Notes under the pieces: generated by a model
What the model was told of the DNA's origin: nothing
Databases searched by the model: none
What the model saw: only the letters and a program-made list of their open reading frames with translations
Assembly (NCBI GenBank): GCA_030710605.1
Contig: CP092877.1
Location: forward strand, 68,814,488-68,878,487
Length of the DNA: 64,000 bases
Source of the DNA: Cordylochernes scorpioides
Taxonomy: Eukaryota; Arthropoda; Arachnida; Pseudoscorpiones; Chernetidae
Direction of reading: 5' to 3'
Position numbers and translations under genes: made by a program
Shown: positions 20,447 to 29,501 of the stretch, in pieces
Layout: every line of letters begins with the position of its first letter
Position numbering within the stretch: the first letter of the stretch is position 1

Positions 20447-20910
20447 ACCCAAAGCTGGTGTTGTGGCTTTGTTACTGACCCAAAGCGCCTAGTTTGCGGC
20501 GACGGTCAATAGATAGCGTTTAGTTTTGACGTTTATTTTGATGGAAGAAGTGACTCTCGCTTCTATAGATTAATTTGCTTCCGGAAAAATTCTCATCTAT
20601 TGTTTGGACATAGATTTGACCTAGCCACTCTACCAGCTGAACGCCTATTTGTGCATATTGTGAAGATTCAATTAAATTCCTTGCGGATCACATGGAATAA
20701 AGTCCGCCCTGAGCTGACGATGGCATTAACCCAAAACCATGGTCTCTAGGTGGACGCTTCTCAGTTTGCCAAAGCTGATGTTGTGGCTTTGTCACAGACC
20801 CGAGAACGCTAGTTTGCGGCGACGATCAATAGAAGGCGTTTAGTGTTAACGTTTATTTTGACGGGAGAAGCGACCTTTTCTTTTATAGATCAATTTCCTC
20901 CCGGCAAAAT
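20447..20910 (+). mobile_element. PLE terminal-repeat-like sequence, one and a half tandem copies
   Basis: CCAAAGCTGRTGTTGTGGCTT occurs at 20447 and 20767 in direct orientation, about 320 bp apart. It is followed both times by TAGTTTGCGGCGACGRTCAAT and CGTTTATTTTGAYGG. Between them is a hammerhead-like unit (20707-20750). Direct terminal repeats containing hammerheads are the published arrangement of PLE flanks. Related fragments lie at 34383-34480, 4832-4990, 60485-60640 and 63500-63690. Confidence 0.55.
20707..20750 (+). ncRNA. Hammerhead-like motif (ACCATGGT family)
   Basis: Core CTGACGA (20714-20720) is intact. A short stem region, AAA in place of GAA, palindromic ACCATGGT, then C and TCTAGG follow; CCT before the core can pair with AGG. 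G12 is changed, so activity is unlikely. Confidence 0.45.
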
Positions 20911-22094
20911 TTCCAGCTTGGGTGAAAATAATTTTAAGTGTGTTGAATTTAAAAAAAAAGTTTGTTTTATCATCAAGGTTTGAGATAAAATTGGTTAACC
21001 AACCTGCAATAGACTTCCCTATTTCCATATAATTATCAATATATAAAAATACAAAAGAGGTGATGATAGAGCAAAAAAAAATCGGTAAGTTTATCAACTA
21101 CACGGTTTTACTTGAGGCCTAAAAAAGGGGATATTTGTCAATTGATATTTACTCCGATAGGTGGTGTTCTGCCATCTTTGAATGTTCGTTTGAGGATCAA
21201 AAAATACCTTTCTAATCATATATATACGTTTATAGTGTACAGTGTCTACATGGTTTAGTGTGATAACACACTTTGTCATAAAAATATACTAGTCATATAC
21301 GGCCGAAAAAGTTAATTCTTGATAGACTATACGCGATTCGGCTTTGTTGGTCCTCCTAAATACAGCGCAGGCCAAAAATGTACCAAAGGTAATTGTTAAA
21401 ACGAACAAACACTAAATTACATATTATCAAAGGTTTATTTATTTCCACGATATATAGAACAAGTTTTAAATCGTTCAAAACAAATGTAAGAATGAGAAGC
21501 CACTAAAAACTCCAGTGACAGCCAACAAGAAATATTGAGCTAGAGAGAGGTATGCAAATAAAAAAGCACGTGTCCAACAAAGTTTGTCGGCCGCCAGCCA
21601 TCTCAAAGTTGCATAGAGTTGGATCAATCGGTCGGCATTGTGAGGGTTCGCCTCCGGGGTTCGCCAACCTTTTGTTTCAATCCCTCTAATTGAATGAGCA
21701 GCGGCGCGAGTAAAAAACGCTTTTAATTAATTTAACACCCGTTTAATTGGGAATGAGCTGTCAATCTACACCACTGGCCCCAGGGAAACCAACTTTTTGC
21801 TTGCTTTGATTTTTAACGTGGCTTCTCCCTGAATTGGTTTGTTAGAGTTGGTTCACACGCTTCTGTCTTTCAATACGGAAGACTCTACTGATGGATAAAA
21901 ATGATTGTAAAAATCAGAAAGGATTTAACCCCTTTCAGCTTCCAACTTATAATAAAAGACCACCTTAATAATAAATCATATATATCCACAACAACAAGCA
22001 TTTTATGATAAAATTTATATAAATCATATAACCTTTGTATTAGGACAAATCGCGTGTTATGGAGACTCCTCCTGGAACCCAAGAAGAAGAAAAC
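20911..22094. other. Unassigned spacer
   Basis: About 21115-21250 resembles a diverged arm of the ACCACG foldback family (ATTGATATTTACTCCGATAG). About 21590-21860 is GC-richer but shows no open frame or known motif. No gene is called. Confidence 0.35.
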
Positions 22095-22242
22095 AAACAT
22101 TTCGCATTAATGTGAAAAAATAGTACAAATGTGATATTGTACTGGGATAAGGTGCATAAATTATGAAAAAGGCATCTCCTTATCGTGCAACTGAAAGTTG
22201 CTGATGGCTTGCGCCATCTATCGGAATAAATATCAACTATTC
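22095..22242. mobile_element. Left half of an ACCACG-family foldback split by the PLE
   Basis: Runs from the family tail through GGCATCTCCTTATCGTGCAA to AAATATCAACTATTC, which is repeated at 26335-26349. An exact GCGCCATCT lies at 22211-22219. The other half resumes at 26335. Confidence 0.7.
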
Positions 22243-22284
22243 AAAGGAAAAACAGGGTAACGTGGTAAGATTCTTTTAATAGAA

Positions 22285-22328
22285 CACGACGAGCTTTCAG
22301 GCAGCAACTGCCCTTCTTCAGGTCTAAT
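22285..22328 (-). ncRNA. Hammerhead-like motif at the 3' end of PLE copy A
   Basis: Mirror of 26223-26264: CTGAAGA, AGG..CAG/CTGCCT, GAA, AGCT, C. See the copy B entry for the pairing. Confidence 0.55.
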
Positions 22329-22566
22329 ACAAGTGTAGACAAAGAAGTGCCATATTTATAAGCGAAAATATTTACATATATACGCGCAAAGAATAAGGAA
22401 TTTTACATACTGGAGATTGGAAAGGGGAATTTGCATATTTACAAATAAAAATAAAACCAAACTCTGTGTGAGAAATAGAGGCAAAAACGGAGATAAAAAT
22501 TAAATCTGAAGGCAAAACACGGAGATAAAAATTGAACCGTAAATAACAATAAAACCCAGAAACATA

Positions 22567-24492
22567 TCAGCGAGTGAGGCCGTAAAATATTGTATATTGC
22601 GGTGGGAGATCAATCTTCCGGTTAAAACTGGGAGTACAGTTGGACACCAGTGCTTCCAGAACCAAGCGTTGGTACTTGTTTCCAATATCCCTGTATACAG
22701 AAATCGTATCGTCTAAATTAAAGGAATGGTCGAAATCTGCCATGTGTTGAAAGATGAGAGATTTTCGATCTTTGGAACGTATATTACGGTTGTGTTCGCG
22801 GATTCTAGTGGCGATGGTTCGACCAGTTTCACCTATGTAGCATTGCTCACAATCGTTGCATGATATTTTATAGATGCCGTTATTGAGGGATAGAGGGTTA
22901 AGTTTGATGGAGCTTTTTGTTATGGGGTGCCGTAAGGATGCTTCTAGGGAAGGCGAATTTTTGAAAAACGTGCGAATACCGAATTTTCGTAAAAATAACG
23001 CAATATCAGAGTTCGTGGTCGAAAAAGGAAGGACACAGACGTTTTTATACAGCGGAGGTGTAACTTTTTTGTGGTTCGGAACGTAAAAATGGCGGTCAAT
23101 AAAACTATGAGGGTAACCGGCGGATAAAAGATGGGTGTAAACGGTACGCTTCTCGATCGTTCTAAATAAGGCAAGGGAACAATGAGTATATACCCGTTTG
23201 GAGAGAGTTTTTACCGTGGTGATTTTGTGAGAAACCGGGGCATGTGATAAAAAGTGTAAATAGGAGGGAGTGAAGTTAGGCTTGCGAAATACGGTGGTCT
23301 GAAAAGTGCCATTAGTGTTGATGACTAAAACGTCTAAAAACGGGATGCAATTAAAACATGATGGGTTGTGAGTAAAACGGAGATCATGATGGTATGAGTT
23401 TAAAACCGTGAGTATGGGGAGATGGTCGGTATCACGATGGAGGCAAAAAATGTCGTCAACGTACCTCGACCACATCTCGATCCCCAAATGATTATGGGAA
23501 ACTAACCACCGGTCCAGATTAGACATAACAATCTCAGCTGCTATTGTGGAAAGAGGGCTGCCCATAGGGGAGCCTCTCATCTGTACAAAGAAACAGCCAT
23601 TGAATTCTAAAGCATTCATGTCAAGGCAGATGGTGAATAAATCCAAGATGGTTTTTTGATTATTACTAGGAAGGGTGGAAGAAGAAAGAAGTTGCTCTAG
23701 GCCATCTATGATCAGAGAATGCGGGAGGCACAGAAAGAGTGATGTCACGTCAAAAGTCGACATTGCGAGACCACGAGGTTGGGAGACATTCTTTAATCTT
23801 GTAAAAAATTCAGATGGATCTTGTACTGAGTAAAGATTATGAGTTTTGACCAGGGGTTTTAGAAGGCTAGATAGGTATTTGGCCAGTGGTAAGGCGGGTG
23901 ACAGATGGTAAGCAACTATGGGTCTAAGGGGGACACTGGGCTTATGGGTCTTTGGTAGGCCATATATATATGGAACCCTAGAAAGATTGGAGGTAAACTG
24001 CTGGAACTGATCGGGAGTAATGCATTCGTTTCTTCTGAGCAATCTGAGTGATGATTTGTAGGCATCAGAAATAGCACAAACACGTTCAGGTGAAATCTCT
24101 TGAAAGGTATCGGAGTCTGAAAGGATATCAGACATTTTCTTCTTGTAATCATCAACTTTTAACACAACTACTTGTGAGCCCTTATCTGATTTAGTGATGA
24201 GGACACCATGATGGCTCTTGAGGGCTTTCAAGGAGGCAAGATCGCTCTTGACGGAACTGGAGCGAGATGAAGAACTCTTGTAAGCAGCAAGAAGTTTGTT
24301 GGCTATGGTAGAACGGATGTGATGTTTGTCTGTGTGGGACTGGTGCTGAAGGGAAGATTCAATACAGCTAATCGTGTATAAAAGATCAGGTTCATTGGGC
24401 AACCGAAAACTAAGGCCTTTCTCTAGTAGGGATATCTGCTTGTCTGAAAATACGATGTCGAGAGGGGGAGCGGGTGCGCAAGGGAAAACCAT
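22567..24492 (-). CDS. PLE polyprotein: reverse transcriptase plus GIY-YIG endonuclease (copy A)
   Basis: This 641-codon frame encodes the retroelement enzyme that nicks target DNA and copies the element RNA. Order: a Lys/Ser-rich N-terminal part; the PLE-diagnostic YIYGLPKTHK box (about residues 174-183); FDVTSLF with the first catalytic Asp; RGSPMGSPLS; YVDDIF with the catalytic Asp pair (about 347-352); IPFLDVLV; then a C-terminal GIY-YIG nuclease (GIYKISC..QCYIGETGR) with IREH and a conserved Asn-containing end. All catalytic motifs are intact. The start is uncertain: an upstream frame (24493-24770, with RKLEFWHVK) looks like the family N-terminus and joins by a single frameshift near 24493. 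No intron is seen in this part. Confidence 0.9.
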   Translation of the reverse strand: MVFPCAPAPPLDIVFSDKQISLLEKGLSFRLPNEPDLLYTISCIESSLQHQSHTDKHHIRSTIANKLLAAYKSSSSRSSSVKSDLASLKALKSHHGVLITKSDKGSQVVVLKVDDYKKKMSDILSDSDTFQEISPERVCAISDAYKSSLRLLRRNECITPDQFQQFTSNLSRVPYIYGLPKTHKPSVPLRPIVAYHLSPALPLAKYLSSLLKPLVKTHNLYSVQDPSEFFTRLKNVSQPRGLAMSTFDVTSLFLCLPHSLIIDGLEQLLSSSTLPSNNQKTILDLFTICLDMNALEFNGCFFVQMRGSPMGSPLSTIAAEIVMSNLDRWLVSHNHLGIEMWSRYVDDIFCLHRDTDHLPILTVLNSYHHDLRFTHNPSCFNCIPFLDVLVINTNGTFQTTVFRKPNFTPSYLHFLSHAPVSHKITTVKTLSKRVYTHCSLALFRTIEKRTVYTHLLSAGYPHSFIDRHFYVPNHKKVTPPLYKNVCVLPFSTTNSDIALFLRKFGIRTFFKNSPSLEASLRHPITKSSIKLNPLSLNNGIYKISCNDCEQCYIGETGRTIATRIREHNRNIRSKDRKSLIFQHMADFDHSFNLDDTISVYRDIGNKYQRLVLEALVSNCTPSFNRKIDLPPQYTIFYGLTR

Positions 24493-24775
24493 ATTTCACG
24501 TGCCAGAATTCCAGCTTCCTCTGGTGCCGGAGTTCAATCTCAGAGTTCTGAAGTTTAACTCGGGCGGTTATGCCTTGTATAAGAGAGCCGAGATCATTGG
24601 AAGGGATTCTGGGAGAAAGCAGGCAAAGCAGACCTCTGATGGTTTTTTGTAAAAAACGGATCATAGCACGGGAGCCTCTAATTCTCGAGTTAAGAAGCTG
24701 TTCTTCGGTTCTGTGTATAATTGCAGCGGAGTAATGGTTTTGTACTGGATCCCTAATCCTAAGAGAGGGTGGTAT
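24493..24775 (-). pseudogene. N-terminal PLE segment, frameshifted from the main frame
   Basis: The minus-strand frame ending inside the main ORF contains HRTEEQLLNSRIRGSRAMI and ELRHQRKLEFWHVK, resembling the N-terminal region of PLE proteins. It changes frame just before MVFPCAPAPPL. Its upstream edge is the junction with copy B near 24775. Confidence 0.55.
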
Positions 24776-25982
24776 GAAGGTATACACGATTAGCTGTATT
24801 GAATCTTCCCTTGAATCTCCCCTCCCGCATTCTCTGATCATAGATGGCCTAGAGCAACTTCTTTCTTCTTCCACCCTTCCTAGTAATAATCAAAAAACCA
24901 TCTTGGATTTATTCACCATCTGCCTTGACATGAATGCTTTAGAATTCAATGGCTGTTTCTTTGTACAGATGAGAGGCTCCCCTATGGGCAGCCCTCTTTC
25001 CACAATAGCAGCTGAGATTGTTATGTCTAATCTGGACCGGTGGTTAGTTTCCCATAATCATTTGGGGATCGAGATGTGGTCGAGGTACGTTGACGACATT
25101 TTTTGCCTCCATCGTGATACCGACCATCTCCCCATACTCACGGTTTTAAACTCATACCATCATGATCTCCGTTTTACTCACAACCCATCATGTTTTAATT
25201 GCATCCCGTTTTTAGACGTTTTAGTCATCAACACTAATGGCACTTTTCAGACCACCGTATTTCGCAAGCCTAACTTCACTCCCTCCTATTTACACTTTTT
25301 ATCACATGCCCCGGTTTCTCACAAAATCACCACGGTAAAAACTCTCTCCAAACGGGTATATACTCATTGTTCCCTTGCCTTATTTAGAACGATCGAGAAG
25401 CGTACCGTTTACACCCATCTTTTATCCGCCGGTTACCCTCATAGTTTTATTGACCGCCATTTTTACGTTCCGAACCACAAAAAAGTTACACCTCCGCTGT
25501 ATAAAAACGTCTGTGTCCTTCCTTTTTCGACCACGAACTCTGATATTGCGTTATTTTTACGAAAATTCGGTATTCGCACGTTTTTCAAAAATTCGCCTTC
25601 CCTAGAAGCATCCTTACGGCACCCCATAACAAAAAGCTCCATCAAACTTAACCCTCTATCCCTCAATAACGGCATCTATAAAATATCATGCAACGATTGT
25701 GAGCAATGCTACATAGGTGAAACTGGTCGAACCATCGCCACTAGAATCCGCGAACACAACCGTAATATACGTTCCAAAGATCGAAAATCTCTCATCTTTC
25801 AACACATGGCAGATTTCGACCATTCCTTTAATTTAGACGATACGATTTCTGTATACAGGGATATTGGAAACAAGTACCAACGCTTGGTTCTGGAAGCACT
25901 GGTGTCCAACTGTACTCCCAGTTTTAACCGGAAGATTGATCTCCCACCGCAATATACAATATTTTACGGCCTCACTCGCTGA
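24774..25982 (+). CDS. PLE polyprotein, internally deleted (copy B)
   Basis: A 402-codon frame. Its first codons match copy A around YTISCIESSL, then it jumps to PHSLIIDG, losing about 200 residues that include GLPKTHK and the first catalytic Asp of the reverse transcriptase. From there to the stop it is identical to copy A, including RGSPMGSPLS, YVDDIF and the full GIY-YIG nuclease. The polymerase should be dead, but the endonuclease domain is intact. Identity to copy A implies that the deletion and joining are very recent. The break lies near 24808-24823. Confidence 0.85.
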   Translation: MKVYTISCIESSLESPLPHSLIIDGLEQLLSSSTLPSNNQKTILDLFTICLDMNALEFNGCFFVQMRGSPMGSPLSTIAAEIVMSNLDRWLVSHNHLGIEMWSRYVDDIFCLHRDTDHLPILTVLNSYHHDLRFTHNPSCFNCIPFLDVLVINTNGTFQTTVFRKPNFTPSYLHFLSHAPVSHKITTVKTLSKRVYTHCSLALFRTIEKRTVYTHLLSAGYPHSFIDRHFYVPNHKKVTPPLYKNVCVLPFSTTNSDIALFLRKFGIRTFFKNSPSLEASLRHPITKSSIKLNPLSLNNGIYKISCNDCEQCYIGETGRTIATRIREHNRNIRSKDRKSLIFQHMADFDHSFNLDDTISVYRDIGNKYQRLVLEALVSNCTPSFNRKIDLPPQYTIFYGLTR

Positions 25983-26222
25983 TATGTTTCTGGGTTTTAT
26001 TGTTATTTACGGTTCAATTTTTATCTCCGTGTTTTGCCTTCAGATTTAATTTTTATCTCCGTTTTTGCCTCTATTTCTCACACAGAGTTTGGTTTTATTT
26101 TTATTTGTAAATATGCAAATTCCCCTTTCCAATCTCCAGTATGTAAAATTCCTTATTCTTTGCGCGTATATATGTAAATATTTTCGCTTATAAATATGGC
26201 ACTTCTTTGTCTACACTTGTAT

Positions 26223-26264
26223 TAGACCTGAAGAAGGGCAGTTGCTGCCTGAAAGCTCGTCGTG
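26223..26264 (+). ncRNA. Hammerhead-like motif at the 3' end of PLE copy B
   Basis: Core CTGAAGA (26228-26234), stem II AGGGCAG against CTGCCT with one bulged G, GAA, palindromic AGCT, H17 = C, then GTC (26259-26261) pairing with GAC (26225-26227). All core residues fit the hammerhead rule. Minimal hammerheads in PLE flanks are established in the literature. Confidence 0.6.
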
Positions 26265-26334
26265 TTCTATTAAAAGAATCTTACCACGTTACCCTGTTTT
26301 TCCTTTGAATATTACAGCGTGGCGATATGATGTC

Positions 26335-26490
26335 AAATATCAACTATTCTCGTTGATTTCTAATTATGGGTAATTGGCCAATTCTGGAATAATTAGAAAT
26401 CAACGAGAATAGTTGATATTCATTCCGATTGATGGCGCAAGCCATCAGAAGCTTTCAGTTGCACGATAAGGAGATGCCTTTTTCATAATT
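26335..26490. mobile_element. Right half of the ACCACG-family foldback split by the PLE
   Basis: Starts at the duplicated target AAATATCAACTATTC and contains the centre (AATTGGCCAATTCTGG) and the right arm to GCACGATAAGGAGATGCC. Confidence 0.7.
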
Positions 26491-26510
26491 TCGCATTAAG
26501 TTTCTTCATC

Positions 26511-26621
26511 ACAAAACACCGAGAGCTTTCGAGCTATCGCTCTTCAACGGACGAAATTACCCGAGCTCACTCTCAGTTGTAATTTCGCCCGTTGAGAGCT
26601 CGATAGCTCGCGGTGTTTTGT
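26511..26621. mobile_element. Foldback of PLE-type ends (GAGCGATAGCTC family)
   Basis: Arms 26511-26560 and 26579-26621 are inverted (ACAAAACACCGAGAGCTTTC.. and CTCGCGGTGTTTTGT). The left arm on the minus strand holds TTGAAGA, GAGCGATAGCTC, GAA, AGCT, C, a hammerhead-like unit. The right arm has lost about 7 bp at that point. Confidence 0.65.
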
Positions 26622-26640
26622 AATATATAAAAAAAAACTT

Positions 26641-27608
26641 ATTGAAAAAGGATTTTCCATCTTTTCAAATATCTATTATATTAGATACCTTTTCCCCCTG
26701 ATTTTGTATCTTGTATAGAGAATCTTGTGAGAATAAGACTAATTTTTATTAATAACAAGAATAAATAACTAAAATGACAATTTAAACAAGCGCCCATTTT
26801 AATAATTAAGTGGTAATTAAAATAGTTAAAGGTTAGTTAAACATTCACTCGGATAAATTCCGAGATATGCAAATTATTGATTCATTTTAATTAATTATAT
26901 AGACTCGCGCTGAATTTTCTCTTTTACCCTTTAGGGGAGTTTCCATTTTACCAAACAAAAAGGTTTACTATAAACATCGATATAAAAAGTAACAAATTAT
27001 TTTATTAATTTGATCTCCTTGTTTTAGAAAATTTCCTTAATTATTGTCAACTGTTTTCTTTTTGTTGATTATCTGTTTAATGTTTTTAATATAATTTTTT
27101 CCAAGCTCAGTATATTTCTGATCAGAATTGTTTGAGAAATATTAGAAAATTTCGAGGTACTTCGCACTCTCATCTCTTCGACATCTTTCTTATCTCGCAT
27201 CCAAAGTAAGAATCATACCCCTAGACCAACGAGCCAATAAATTAATGGAATGGCGATTGTATATTGAAAATGACTCATATAAATATTCTTAGTGAGCATG
27301 GTTTCCGATCTTTTTAAGAATTTTGAGTTTGCCTGGTTGGGTTGCAAAAAGTTAGGAATATTATTTCAGAATTATAAGATAGGGATCCTAGAACTGTTTT
27401 GTCGTGTTGGAAATAAATAATATACTCGTACACGTCTATATATTTCTCTTGCCATAGTGTAGTCGCTGACAGTATTCCTGTCCTATCAGAGCTCTCTTTT
27501 CTATGGTTAGTATTTTAATCATATCGTAGTCTATTCTCTTGAAATTGTCCATAAATTCCATTCACGGGGCCTTCCTCTTCTTGATTTCCTCTTTATATCC
27601 TTCCAAGA
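26641..27608. other. AT-rich spacer
   Basis: No gene or repeat recognised. Confidence 0.4.
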
Positions 27609-27860
27609 ATATCTTTACATATAAAATAAAAGGATTTTAAAAGCACGAATGTTTCTTTTATACATAATACAAACTTCTACTGCCCTTACTGCGATGAAAA
27701 ATATATATTGGGAGGGCTCTTGGCTCATCAGTGGTGAACCCTCCCAGCGGTTTCGCCAATTTAATCCACCAGGGCAGTAGAAGTTTGTATTATGTATAGA
27801 AGAAACATTCGTGCTTTTTAAATCCTTTCATTTTATATGTATAGATGGCGCGTTATTGCT
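27609..27860. mobile_element. AGATGGCGC-family foldback MITE, complete
   Basis: Arms of about 78 bp (27612-27688 and 27768-27846) include AAGCACGAATGTTTC and CAAACTTCTACTGCCCT; the right end reads ATAGATGGCGC. The centre, on the minus strand, is the core-like motif ATTGGCGAAACC..CTGATGAGCCAAG. Confidence 0.75.
27709..27770 (-). ncRNA. Hammerhead-core-like motif, permuted order
   Basis: Reading the minus strand: TTGGC, GAAACC, GGGAGG, GGTTC, ACCA, CTGATGA, GCCAA. TTGGC and GCCAA pair perfectly as stem II would, and ACC/GGT as a short stem III. Only about 5 nt lie where stem I should be, so no full hammerhead can form in one copy. Confidence 0.45.
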
Positions 27861-28792
27861 TTGTGTTAAGAATATCTTTGTCCACTCTGTGTGTTGGACA
27901 GGATGTCCAAACATATAAGTTCTCTATCGCTCCTTATTTATTCTTATTCATTTATTCACTTATTTTGTGTATTTAATCTAATACATTATTATATGAACGA
28001 TATAATAAAATTAGTTTCAATCTCTCTCTCTCCCACTCTGTGGGAAAGAACTCTCGCAGTCCATTGGTGGCGGAGTCTTTCCCGCGGTGGGCGCCACCAA
28101 TGAAGACCTTGTATATATTTTTATATTTATGTAGAATATATGACATTATATATACTGACATTATACTCTCAATTCGACATTATACTCTTAAATCAACATC
28201 AAATTTTCTATAACTTTCCTTGAAAAAATATTATAAAACCTTTTTTATATATATGTATATTTATTTTTTTTATATAAATGTATATCTACACCTGACCCAC
28301 TTATCTTTTATTTTTTTCTATTGTTTTTTTCATATGTATATTTATCAATTATTTTTATCTATTTATATCTATTTATTCCTATATTTATCATTATATATTC
28401 TTATTTATTCGTATTTATTCAATTATTTTATATTTAACCTTATATAATCTTATATGAACATTGCAATAAATCAGTTTCAATCTCAATCTCTTATATTATT
28501 TTTTCACTCTTCATCAAAGTTCCAAGCCGGCATTAGAATAGTGGTTATTGATTATCTCTCTCTCCTGCTCCGACAAAAATCATCCTCGTTGTGATGTAAT
28601 CTGTGGTTAATTGATAGAATGTAAAAAGAAAGGTTATCATCAGGATTGTTTATGTTTTAGATAGAAACAGCTCGAGTTAGGCTGTAAATATATAATTGAT
28701 GAATAAGCCATAAGTTAGGAAGTTCCCTCTCTTAAAATAAATATAATTAATTGTTCAACTTCGTATCCTGATTTTTAAAGAAAATGAAACAC
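27861..28792. other. AT-rich spacer with low-complexity tract
   Basis: 28200-28470 is a TATTTATT-like low-complexity run. ATATGAACR-type tails followed by AATAAA and TCAATCTC recur at about 27990, 28455 and 39440, probably a shared retroelement end. A short inverted pair (CATTGGTGGCG, 28060-28102) is present. No gene. Confidence 0.4.
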
Positions 28793-28850
28793 TTGTCAGG
28801 AGCCTTTTGTTCGATGTTTGTCGAAACGTAGAGATAATAAATAGATTTAC
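28793..28850 (+). ncRNA. Degenerate PLE-end motif
   Basis: TGTCAGGAGCC.. then TTGTCGAAACGTAGAGATAA resembles the GAAACGT-H-GAG family at 13493 and 31356, with the first core strand mutated. Confidence 0.35.
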
Positions 28851-28965
28851 TGACTGAATTATCTTTAATTATAATAACTAGTATTGATAACTATTTTAAA
28901 TAGCTCTTTACGCTTAGAAAGTGTATATAAAAGAAAATAAATTTTATTTATTATTTTTAAATTTA

Positions 28966-29275
28966 TTCTTGGGGGATCGGTGGAAGGCTGGTTAAACCGT
29001 TTGGTTTTCGACCACTGCGACCCGGGTTCGATTCCCGCATTGGACACTTTTTTTCTGTTTAAAAAAAAAATGCTCCAATGGCCCCTGATTCTTGCAAAAG
29101 TCCAACCCCACCAGCGAGTGCAAGTAACCAAACGGGGCTCTGGCATATTTGTAAGTGCAAAAACGAACTGCTTTAAACATGTGTAGACATGTGGTGCGCT
29201 TACAGTAAAAGCAGTCGCTAACTACCCACCATGATTATCATGGCCTGTACCACGTGTTCTAGGGATAAAAAATAT
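28966..29275 (+). mobile_element. tRNA-derived SINE, full length (reference copy)
   Basis: The tRNA-like head has an A-box-like GTGGAAGGCTGG and a clear B box, GGGTTCGATTCCCGC (about 29023-29037). It is followed by a T/A-rich linker, GCTCCAATGGCCCCTGATTC, CAAGTAACCAAACGGGGCTC, ACATGTGGTGCG, AAAGCAGTCGCTAACTACCC and the 3' end CACGTGTTCTAGGGATAAA. Other copies lie at 9754, 11160(-), 31905(-), 40378, 45870 and 61005. Confidence 0.85.
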
Positions 29276-29335
29276 ATATATATATATATATTCTTACACA
29301 ACTCTTGAACAACTTCCTACTGTCTTTAGGAGAGG

Positions 29336-29434
29336 AGGGGCCTGACTCATCAGTAGTGAGCTCTGCCAGCTTCCGTGCCAGTATAATCTACCAACGAAAC
29401 TACTGTGAAACTTCTCCACTGATGAGCCATGAGG
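29336..29434. ncRNA. Palindromic pair of hammerhead-core-like motifs
   Basis: The minus-strand motif (CTACTGATGAGTCAGG at 29338-29353) and the plus-strand motif (CCACTGATGAGCCATGAGG at 29415-29433) face each other. Each is preceded by its partner strand (CTGGCACGGAAGC, or ACGAAACTACTG). It is a compact head-to-head arrangement like 31543-31642. Confidence 0.4.
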
Positions 29435-29501
29435 TAATGAATGGAAATGGTATGGCCGCTGCGATGAACAACAGTGGCGACGAAGGAAAAGTAAGCGAAC
29501 A

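Larger units (their letters stand above)
22243..26334. mobile_element. Penelope-like element: two head-to-head copies inserted as one unit
   Basis: Minus-strand copy A (22243 to about 24775) and plus-strand copy B (about 24779-26334) meet 5' to 5'. A 15-bp duplication AAATATCAACTATTC (22228-22242 and 26335-26349) flanks the pair once, so both copies entered together. The right end carries 24 bp more (ATTACAGCGTGG..) than the left end. Shared coding sequence is identical at the protein level. Inverted 5' fragments and variable target duplications are known for Penelope-like elements. Confidence 0.85.

Noticed and set aside
22874..25675. Frames antisense to the PLE ORFs (70 and 76 codons)
   Set aside because: They occur identically over both PLE copies in the opposite sense and have no independent support.
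27709..27770. Calling the permuted motif an active type II hammerhead
   Set aside because: The linker between the cleavage side and CTGATGA is too short for stem I in every copy examined. Reported only as core-like.
28966..29040. Functional tRNA gene
   Set aside because: There is a B box, but no cloverleaf can be drawn. The sequence continues into a SINE body repeated seven times.
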